Shown here one piece after another: positions 57,135-64,000 of a DNA stretch of 64,000 nt. The DNA is from Sphaerochaeta sp. (GTDB lineage Bacteria > Spirochaetota > Spirochaetia > Sphaerochaetales > Sphaerochaetaceae). Positions within the stretch are counted from its first letter, which is position 1; each line of letters begins with the position of its first letter. The position numbers and the translations under genes are program-made. The DNA is taken from NCBI GenBank assembly GCA_016342655.1, contig JAEINL010000005.1, positions 23,964 through 87,963 on the forward strand, in the 5' to 3' direction. Below the pieces are notes generated by a model. That model had not been told where the DNA came from. It searched no databases and saw only the letters and a list, made by a program, of their open reading frames with translations.

Positions 57135-58925
57135 TTACGTTTCAAATACAGAGTACTGACCTCTCTTGGTGTAGGAGGTGTGCAGCAGGTGGTGACTCTT
57201 CTCACCTAGAGGTTTGATAAGGAAGTTCTCATAGAGAGAGAGTATCTCACTATTCTCGTGAGACTTCCGTATCTCAAAGTTCCTATCCTCCTGATAGATT
57301 GACTCCGCACGCTTCTTGCGTATGGCCTCATTGGTGGGAATGGGCTGGCCTCCCCCACCTAGGCAACCGCCAGGGCAAGCCATGACTTCAATGAAGGCAT
57401 AGGGAGATTCTCCCCGTTTGACCTGATCCATCAGGATACGTGCCTTACCCAGGCTATGGGCAACTGCTACACGCAGCGGCATTCCCTTGATATCAACCGT
57501 CGCCTCCTTGATTCCCTCCATCCCCCGCACCTCTGTAAAGTCTACAGAAGGTAAAGCTTCCTTGGTAAGCACCTCGTATGCTGTACGCAGTGCGGCTTCC
57601 ATTACCCCCCCTGTGGCTCCAAAAATGACAGCAGCCCCGGTGGAAACGCCCAAGGGATTATCAAACTCTTCGTTGGGCAGGGAGGCAAACTGGATGCCTA
57701 CTCTCTTGAACATCGAGGCAAGTTCGCGCGTTGTCAGGGCATAGTCAACATCTGCAAAGCGTTCGTCTTCAGAGAGATCCAGTTCCTTCTTCCAGAAGTC
57801 AAAAGCCCCGTCCATCTCGCTCCTTCCCGCCTCAAACTTCTTTGCAGTGCAGGGCATTATGGAGACGACACGGATATTTCTGGGATCGAGACCCGCCTCC
57901 TTGGCATAATAGGTCTTGGCAATGGCGCCGAACATCTGCTGGGGAGACTTACAGGTGGAAAGATGGTCCAGCTGTTCAGGGTAGAAGTGCTCAATATACT
58001 TGATCCACCCCGGCGAGCAGGAAGTTATCATGGGCAAGGTCCCCTTATTCTGGATCCGACTAATCAGCTCGTGGCCCTCCTCCATAATGGTGAGGTCAGC
58101 AGCAAACTGGGTGTCAAACACCTTTGAAAAGCCCAGTCTGCGTAAGCCTGCCACCATCTGACCTGTCACCAGAGCACCCCAAGGCATACCCATGGCTTCG
58201 CCGATACCAACACGAATGGCAGGGGCGGTCTGTACGATAGTGGTGAGATTCGGGTTTGCAATGTCAGAGAAGACCTCCTCAATATTGGAGCGCTCGGTTA
58301 TCGCACCAGTAGGACAGACTAAGGCGCACTGTCCACAGTTTGTGCAGACCGAGCTACCCAGTCCCTTATCCAGGAAGGTGGAGACCTTGCTACGTAAGCC
58401 TCTACCTACGATGTCGATGGCATGCACCTCCTGAACTTGGGCACAGACCTCCACACAACGGTTGCAGAGAATACACTTGTTGGGGTCACGCACAAGAGAG
58501 GATGAGGAGTAGTCCAGAGGAAGAAGTTTCTTCTTGGTCCTTTCAAACCGGCTCTCCCTGATGCCCAACTGCTGAGCAAGGCTCTGCAGTTCACAGTTGA
58601 GGTTTCGCTCGCACGTCAGGCACTCCAAGGGATGGTTTGCCAACACCAGCTCCAAGTTAATTTTCCTTGATGCACGGATACGTTCATTGTTGGTGGTAAC
58701 CTCCATGCCTGCCTGAACCATTGAGATGCACGAGCGAACAAGACGCTTGGAGTTCTTCACCTCCACCACACAGACCCCACACGACCCATGGGAGGAAACA
58801 TCCTCAAGATGGCAAAGTGTCGGGATCTTGATGCCTACCTTGAGGCAAGCATCCAAGATGGTGGTTCCTCTCGCGACTGTCACGTTCTGACCGTCAATGC
58901 TCAGTGTTATCAGATTATCAGCCAT
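57135..58925 (-). CDS. [FeFe] hydrogenase catalytic subunit (HydA/HndD type, group A)
   Basis: H-cluster motifs TSCSPGW, MPCTAKKFE, EVMACPGGCLGGGG; N-terminal 2Fe-2S and 4Fe-4S ferredoxin modules (CILCNRCVEVC, CTNCGQCALVCP). Confidence 0.95.
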   Translation of the reverse strand: MADNLITLSIDGQNVTVARGTTILDACLKVGIKIPTLCHLEDVSSHGSCGVCVVEVKNSKRLVRSCISMVQAGMEVTTNNERIRASRKINLELVLANHPLECLTCERNLNCELQSLAQQLGIRESRFERTKKKLLPLDYSSSSLVRDPNKCILCNRCVEVCAQVQEVHAIDIVGRGLRSKVSTFLDKGLGSSVCTNCGQCALVCPTGAITERSNIEEVFSDIANPNLTTIVQTAPAIRVGIGEAMGMPWGALVTGQMVAGLRRLGFSKVFDTQFAADLTIMEEGHELISRIQNKGTLPMITSCSPGWIKYIEHFYPEQLDHLSTCKSPQQMFGAIAKTYYAKEAGLDPRNIRVVSIMPCTAKKFEAGRSEMDGAFDFWKKELDLSEDERFADVDYALTTRELASMFKRVGIQFASLPNEEFDNPLGVSTGAAVIFGATGGVMEAALRTAYEVLTKEALPSVDFTEVRGMEGIKEATVDIKGMPLRVAVAHSLGKARILMDQVKRGESPYAFIEVMACPGGCLGGGGQPIPTNEAIRKKRAESIYQEDRNFEIRKSHENSEILSLYENFLIKPLGEKSHHLLHTSYTKRGQYSVFET

Positions 58926-61900
58926 GTGCAACCTCCTTGGATTCAGTGTTGCGAATATCACAACGCAGGCAACGTGAAGCCTCTAACCGGGCCTGTTCGC
59001 CCAGATAGCCCCTATTCACCTCAGAGAAGTTTCCTTTTCGTTCGGTAATCTTCAGATGCCTCGGTGCGATGGGCTTTATTGCCTCTATCTCAGAAGGAAC
59101 CTCGTTGCCATAGGAGAATTCCTCAAACAGGGTAGCGAATCGCTTCTTGCTACCGGTCAGGTCATAATCAATGACTTGGGCAGCATCCTTGGCATACCCC
59201 ATTGCTTCAGCGGCAGTGGACGGTCCGGTAACAACATCTCCGATAGCATATACTCCCCTCAAATTGGTCTTGAAAGAGTATCTTCCAATGGAGGCATTCC
59301 CCCTTTCTGTTATCTCAAGCCCTTCTCGGATGAGCAAGCCGTCATCGACCTGTTCCCCAATAGCCACGATTACTGTGTCACAGGGAATACGGCGGGTCTT
59401 ATTCGTGGCAAGAGGTTTTCTCCGACCGGAAAGGTCATAGGGACCTCCCTCCATCTCCATAACCTCAAAGGCCTCAACCTTTCCACTATCATTTCCAATG
59501 ACCTGCACAGGGGCGGACATGAAGGAGAATTTGATCCCTTCGGTAAAGGCCTCATCGATCTCGCTCTTGTTTGCAGGCAAATCCTCCTTGGCACGACGGT
59601 AGGCTACGGTAACGTCACAACCTTTTCTCCAGAGGGTACGCGCAGCATCGATAGCCACGTTTCCCCCTCCTACGATGACAATGCGTTTGCCGACATCAAC
59701 ACTCTCTTCCTTCTCCAGTTGCTCAAGTAGCACAGTCCCTTGCAACACGCCCTTGAGTTCGATGCCTGGGATCTGCAGCTCCATGTGACTGTAGGCTCCC
59801 ACCGCTAGGATTACCACCGAGTATTCAGCCTGCAAGGCTTGCATGCTGATCTGCTTTCCCAACTCGGTCTTGAAGACAAAGGTAATGCCCAACATCTCAA
59901 AGAGCTCAAGCTCCTTATCCAGAACTTCCTTGGGAAGGCGGTATGCGGGAATCCCATAGCGCAAGACCCCTCCTGCCTTCTCATGGGAGTCATAGATGGT
60001 CACCTCATGCCCCAGCCTGACCAAGTAGAAGGCTGCTGCAAGGCCAGCAGGGCCTGCCCCTACTATGGCTATCGATTTTTCTGTGGAGGGAAGCTTTCCT
60101 TCAATGAGCTTCTTGTAAATGTCCTCTTCCCTGCCCATCTTGTACATAGTGTCTGCAAGATAGCGGTGGATTTCTCCCTGGTGGACTGCTTCGTCTATGG
60201 TTTCACGTCGACAGCGCATCTGACAGTGGAAGTGACAGATCCTCCCTATGGTCCCAGGAAGGGGGTTGTCCTGGAGCGTCGAGGCAAAGGCCTCCTCCAG
60301 ACGATTCTCCTTCAATAGCTGTATGTAGGCAGGTATGTTCATATGCATGGGGCAGGAGTTAGAGCAGAGGGCTGTGATGAGGTCTTCGCACGTCCCACTC
60401 GAGCAGTGGTGACGCAGGATGTGGTCCTCATACTCTTCCTTGAAGTAGGTGAGGGTCGTCAACACCGGATTGGGTGCAGACTGCCCAAGGCCACACACGG
60501 CAGTATCACAGATGTTCAGGCCAAGCTCCTTCATCAGAAGAAGGTCACTCTCCTGGCCTCTCCCCTCTACAATGCCATTGAGCAGGGCCAACTCCTGAGC
60601 AAGGCCTTCCCTACAGGGAACACACTTGCCGCAGGACTCCTTGTGGGTAAACTCGATGAAGTACCGTGCGACATCGACCATGCAGTTATCCTGATCCATG
60701 ACAACCATACCACCTGAGCCCATAATGGCACCCAAGGTATTCAGTGTCTCATAGTCAATGGGGGTGTCGAACTTCGAGGCGGGTATGCACCCTCCTGAAG
60801 GTCCTCCCGACTGCACGGCCTTGATCTTCTTGTTTGGTGATGATGATCCTCCCCCAATCTCATAGATGAGGGTGGTGAGCTTCTCGCCTAGGGGCAACTC
60901 GACGAGGCCTGTATTCTTAACCTTTCCGACTAGGGAGAACACCTTGGTTCCAGGGCTGGCACTGGTACCGATCTTTCTAAACCAAGAGCTTCCCATACCA
61001 ATAATTACAGGCACATTGCACCAGGTCTCCAGATTGTTAATGGTTGTTGGATACCCCAAATATCCCTTTTGTGCAGGGAACGGGGGCTTCATGGTAGGAC
61101 GCCCTGCCTTTCCTTCAACCGAGGCTATAAGGGCGGTCTCTTCTCCACAGACAAAGGCTCCGGCGCCTTCAACTATCTCTATGTCAAACGTGAAAAGGGT
61201 GTTGGGTATCTCTTTTCCGAGCAACCCAACCTCTCTGGCCTGCTGGACAGCCAGCTTCAGACGCTCGACTGCCAAGGGATACTCTGCACGTACATAGACG
61301 ATTCCCACTGAAGTATGCATGGCATAGGCACCGATAAGCATCCCTTCAATGAGCATATGGGGATCACTCTCCAACTCATTACGGTTCATGTATGCGCCGG
61401 GATCCCCTTCGTCAGCATTGCAGATGAGGAATTTCTTCTCACCGTCATTCTTGTTCATCAGCTCCCATTTCAGGCCGGTAGGGAAGCCTGCCCCTCCCCG
61501 ACCACGAAGCTTGGAATTTTTCACTTCCGCCAACACTTCCTCGCGGGTCATATCCCAAACAGCCTTGAAAAAGGCTGAGTAGCCTCCGACAGCAAGATAC
61601 TCTTCCAAGGAAGTGGGGTCGATGAGTCCCGCATGACGTAGGACTATCTTTTTCTGAGCCTTGAAGTAGGAAATCTCATTCCATTCGGGAATATCCTCAA
61701 AGCCTTGGCCATACGTGAAATGGGTACCCAGATGGTCCCACTCCGTTACCTTGCAAAGGACACGTTCGGAAGGGAAAGATTTCTTTTCAATCGAGGAAAA
61801 TATCCAAGACAGGTCCTCTATTCCCACCTTATCCAAGATGAGCAGAGGGAGATCAGGAATATATATGTTAACCAAGGGCTCATTGGCGCAGAAGCCAAAG

Positions 61901-62082
61901 CACCCGACACCTCTAACCTGCATATCCAATTTTTCAGAGGCCACATGGGCCTTGATCGCCTCAAGCAGTTCTCCCGCCCCATTTCCCAGACCACAGGTTC
62001 CCACTCCCACTGCTATGTCCACACATCCTGGTCTGAGAAGACGCTCACCTTTTGCCGTAAGTTCTTGTAGTAGTCGCTTCAT
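58918..62082 (-). CDS. NuoF/HydB-like subunit fused to GltD/NfnB-like NAD(P) oxidoreductase
   Basis: N-terminal 2Fe-2S domain, NuoF core (LRGRGGAGFPTGLKWELM, ESCGKCVPCREG), then CPMHMNIPAYIQLL...GTIGRICHFHCQMRCRR and IAIVGAGPAGLAAAFYLVRLGHEVTIYDSHEKAGGVLRYGIP. Confidence 0.92.
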   Translation of the reverse strand: MKRLLQELTAKGERLLRPGCVDIAVGVGTCGLGNGAGELLEAIKAHVASEKLDMQVRGVGCFGFCANEPLVNIYIPDLPLLILDKVGIEDLSWIFSSIEKKSFPSERVLCKVTEWDHLGTHFTYGQGFEDIPEWNEISYFKAQKKIVLRHAGLIDPTSLEEYLAVGGYSAFFKAVWDMTREEVLAEVKNSKLRGRGGAGFPTGLKWELMNKNDGEKKFLICNADEGDPGAYMNRNELESDPHMLIEGMLIGAYAMHTSVGIVYVRAEYPLAVERLKLAVQQAREVGLLGKEIPNTLFTFDIEIVEGAGAFVCGEETALIASVEGKAGRPTMKPPFPAQKGYLGYPTTINNLETWCNVPVIIGMGSSWFRKIGTSASPGTKVFSLVGKVKNTGLVELPLGEKLTTLIYEIGGGSSSPNKKIKAVQSGGPSGGCIPASKFDTPIDYETLNTLGAIMGSGGMVVMDQDNCMVDVARYFIEFTHKESCGKCVPCREGLAQELALLNGIVEGRGQESDLLLMKELGLNICDTAVCGLGQSAPNPVLTTLTYFKEEYEDHILRHHCSSGTCEDLITALCSNSCPMHMNIPAYIQLLKENRLEEAFASTLQDNPLPGTIGRICHFHCQMRCRRETIDEAVHQGEIHRYLADTMYKMGREEDIYKKLIEGKLPSTEKSIAIVGAGPAGLAAAFYLVRLGHEVTIYDSHEKAGGVLRYGIPAYRLPKEVLDKELELFEMLGITFVFKTELGKQISMQALQAEYSVVILAVGAYSHMELQIPGIELKGVLQGTVLLEQLEKEESVDVGKRIVIVGGGNVAIDAARTLWRKGCDVTVAYRRAKEDLPANKSEIDEAFTEGIKFSFMSAPVQVIGNDSGKVEAFEVMEMEGGPYDLSGRRKPLATNKTRRIPCDTVIVAIGEQVDDGLLIREGLEITERGNASIGRYSFKTNLRGVYAIGDVVTGPSTAAEAMGYAKDAAQVIDYDLTGSKKRFATLFEEFSYGNEVPSEIEAIKPIAPRHLKITERKGNFSEVNRGYLGEQARLEASRCLRCDIRNTESKEVAHG

Positions 62083-62576
62083 GCTGTACCCTTCCTTGCT
62101 ATAAGCTGTTTTAGAAGCGTGGATAGCTTATCACCTGTCATCCTGCTGTAGATGACCTCATCCACTGCGATTACAGGAGCCAATGCACACTGGCCAAAAC
62201 AGGCTACCGTGCGTACCGTAAAGCGCATATCCTTTGTGGTATAGGAGGACTCGTCCTCCCCCTCTTCGCTTTCATGCAAGCCCAGCATCGCCATGACATC
62301 GTCAAGCAGGGGCTTAGAACCCTTGGTGTGGCACGCGGTTCCTCGGCAAACGGTAATGGTATGCTCGCCTTGGGGTTTGAGATTGAAGAAAGAGTAGAAT
62401 GTTGCGACAGAATAGACCTGTGAGAGGGGCACCTCCATTTTCTCTGCTATGTACAGCAGCGCCTGCTCATTGAGGTAGGTATGTTCTGTCCTGCGCTGCA
62501 CCTCCTCAAGAACTGAGAGAAGCGCACCTGGCTTGCCTGTATAGGTCGCTATGATGGTATCATAGAGCTCATTCAC
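62079..62576 (-). CDS. NuoE/HydC-like 2Fe-2S thioredoxin-like subunit
   Basis: VATFYSFFNLKPQGEHTITVCRGTACHTKGS...VACFGQCALAPVIAVDE; GTG start after AAGGAGG. Confidence 0.92.
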   Translation of the reverse strand: MNELYDTIIATYTGKPGALLSVLEEVQRRTEHTYLNEQALLYIAEKMEVPLSQVYSVATFYSFFNLKPQGEHTITVCRGTACHTKGSKPLLDDVMAMLGLHESEEGEDESSYTTKDMRFTVRTVACFGQCALAPVIAVDEVIYSRMTGDKLSTLLKQLIARKGTA

Positions 62577-62870
62577 AAGAGACCTCCTTGAAAAGAACGA
62601 AAGACTAAAATCCCGATATATAGATACTCCTAAAAAGGGGTTGTTGTTCATCTTCGAAGGCTGATTTCCTACATAGTAAGGGAGATTGTATATCAAAGCA
62701 AATACTATTTTATATTTATGCTAGTAAAAACTCTAAAAACCATTAGTTAATGTGAGTATAGGAACATTTGCACACCTGCAAGGGTTTCAACTGGACTAAG
62801 GAAAAACCACCCTGTCTCGGGTTTGACCAAACCCTCTTGGTTTCTTATCCTAGGGGGACAAGGAGCAGCT

Positions 62871-63287
62871 ATGAAAACCTATAGGAAAGAACTTTTCTTC
62901 AACATTCCCAAACGCAGAGGCCTGATAAACATTACTGACGAAGTGCAGAAGGCTGTGAAGGACAGCCAAGTGCAGGAGGGTCTGGTATTGGTGAATGCCA
63001 TGAACATCACAGCCAGTGTATTCATCAACGATGACGAGAGTGGCCTTCACCAGGACTATGAAGTCTGGCTAGAGAAACTGGCACCAGAGAAGCCCTACAG
63101 CCAATACAAGCACAATGGGTATGAGGACAATGCTGATGCACACCTAAAGAGGACCATCATGGGACGAGAGGTGGTAGTAGCCATTACAAAAGGCAAGCTG
63201 GACTTTGGTACCTGGGAGCAGATCTTCTACTATGAGCTGGATGGGAAGAGGCAGAAACATGCCCTGATAAAGATTATTGGGGAGTAA
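62871..63287 (+). CDS. YjbQ-family protein
   Basis: [11 protein letters not shown]...[45 protein letters not shown]. Confidence 0.9.
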   Translation: MKTYRKELFFNIPKRRGLINITDEVQKAVKDSQVQEGLVLVNAMNITASVFINDDESGLHQDYEVWLEKLAPEKPYSQYKHNGYEDNADAHLKRTIMGREVVVAITKGKLDFGTWEQIFYYELDGKRQKHALIKIIGE

Positions 63288-63290
63288 GTA

Positions 63291-63611
63291 TCAGGAATCT
63301 TCTTCCTCTTGGGGTTCATTGTTCACTTTTCCGTAAGCAGGTGCAGTTTCCCTGAGCATGTCCTGGCGCAGGACTTTGTTTATCTTGGTCTGGTAGCCCT
63401 TCCCTTTCGACCTATAATACTCGAGCACATCGGAATCAAGCTTGATGCTGATGGCTTTTTTGATGGGTACCACCTTGAAGTGTTCCCTTGGAACGACTCT
63501 CTCTAAAGTTGCTAGGTATGCGGGAGTAAGTTCGGGGATGTCAGAGAAATCTATTCCCCTGTTCTTAAAGTCCTCAATTTCCTTGTCAGTCCAATCTTTA
63601 TTATTCCCCAT
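63291..63611 (-). CDS. brnA: BrnA-family antitoxin
   Basis: KKAISIKLDSDVLEYYRSKGKGYQTKINKVLRQDM, typical BrnA C-terminal RHH-like segment. Confidence 0.82.
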   Translation of the reverse strand: MGNNKDWTDKEIEDFKNRGIDFSDIPELTPAYLATLERVVPREHFKVVPIKKAISIKLDSDVLEYYRSKGKGYQTKINKVLRQDMLRETAPAYGKVNNEPQEEEDS

Positions 63612-63717
63612 AGTATATTCCTTCTTCAGCTTTCGAAGCCCGACGGGCGGATATCAACAGTATTCTACCGCATTTTTCAGTTGAACAGACGATACCCAAT
63701 AGAATCGTTTTTCTGGA
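63601..63717 (-). pseudogene. brnT: Truncated brnT toxin, C-terminal fragment
   Basis: Own minus-strand translation ...SRKTILLGIVCSTEKCGRILLISARRASKAEEGIYYGE-stop, overlapping brnA start; BrnT-like ISARRASKAEE; no N-terminus found. Confidence 0.65.
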
Positions 63718-63718
63718 T

Positions 63719-63788
63719 GCGTTGCCTCCTTTTCCGAGCCAAGGGGCTCACGTATCTCACCTTGCTTTCCCGGCACTCGCTCGGTAAT
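63719..63788. repeat. 70-bp dispersed repeat, copy 2
   Basis: 69/70 identical to 19006-19075, same orientation. Confidence 0.95.
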
Positions 63789-64000
63789 GGACCATGAATG
63801 CTTCCGCTACTCTCGCTTCGTTGGGGAATCATTCTGAATCCCTCGAAGACCATATGTCCAGTATAACCAGTTCTTCAAAGTAGGCTGAACTTCGATATCT
63901 GTGAGCATATCTTCTACAATGAGTGTAAGCGTAAATTAAGTTCATATTTCAATAAAAATTGAATAATCATATTCTTCTTCCAAACATAGGAGGAGTATAT

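Noticed and set aside
63291-63611. Complete BrnT/BrnA toxin-antitoxin system
   Set aside because: Only the antitoxin is intact; the toxin frame lacks its N-terminal part in this sequence.
1-64000. CRISPR arrays, tRNA or rRNA genes
   Set aside because: No regularly spaced direct repeats, tRNA cloverleaf signals or rRNA-like sequence noticed; a covariance-model scan would be needed to exclude tRNAs fully.

Overview
The window looks like a spirochaete-type chromosome segment (inferred from gene content only). It carries mostly catabolic, transport and redox operons. No rRNA, tRNA, CRISPR array or complete transposon was recognised. From left to right: (1) a minus-strand catabolic island (~1-8.0 kb) with the start of a xanthine-dehydrogenase-type FAD subunit, DUF2877, an FCD-GntR regulator, a DUF35 Zn-ribbon protein, a thiolase-fold protein without the expected Cys, a GNAT-like protein, a cyclase/formamidase-family hydrolase and an FdrA-YlbE(DUF1116) fusion; (2) a sugar ABC operon with an MBL hydrolase and YesN/YesM-type two-component system; (3) a ferric/polyamine-type ABC operon preceded by a second ATPase with an LSDGQ signature and a two-component system; (4) a YtrA-like GntR/ABC cluster; (5) diaminobutyrate aminotransferase/decarboxylase; (6) YczE, macro-domain and vWA genes; (7) an RND efflux operon with a PII-like gene; (8) two tandem GGDEF proteins; (9) a LacI/ABC/glycosidase-like/EEP operon; (10) a YhaN/YhaO-like (SbcCD-type) pair; (11) a PadR regulator and split permease; (12) GTP-type PEPCK; (13) an [FeFe] hydrogenase operon whose NuoF-like subunit is fused to a GltD/NfnB-like module; (14) YjbQ and a BrnA antitoxin next to a truncated brnT at a 70-bp repeat that also occurs 44 kb away. 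The strongest candidates for undescribed biology are the 0-8 kb catabolic island and the HydB-NfnB-like fusion hydrogenase.
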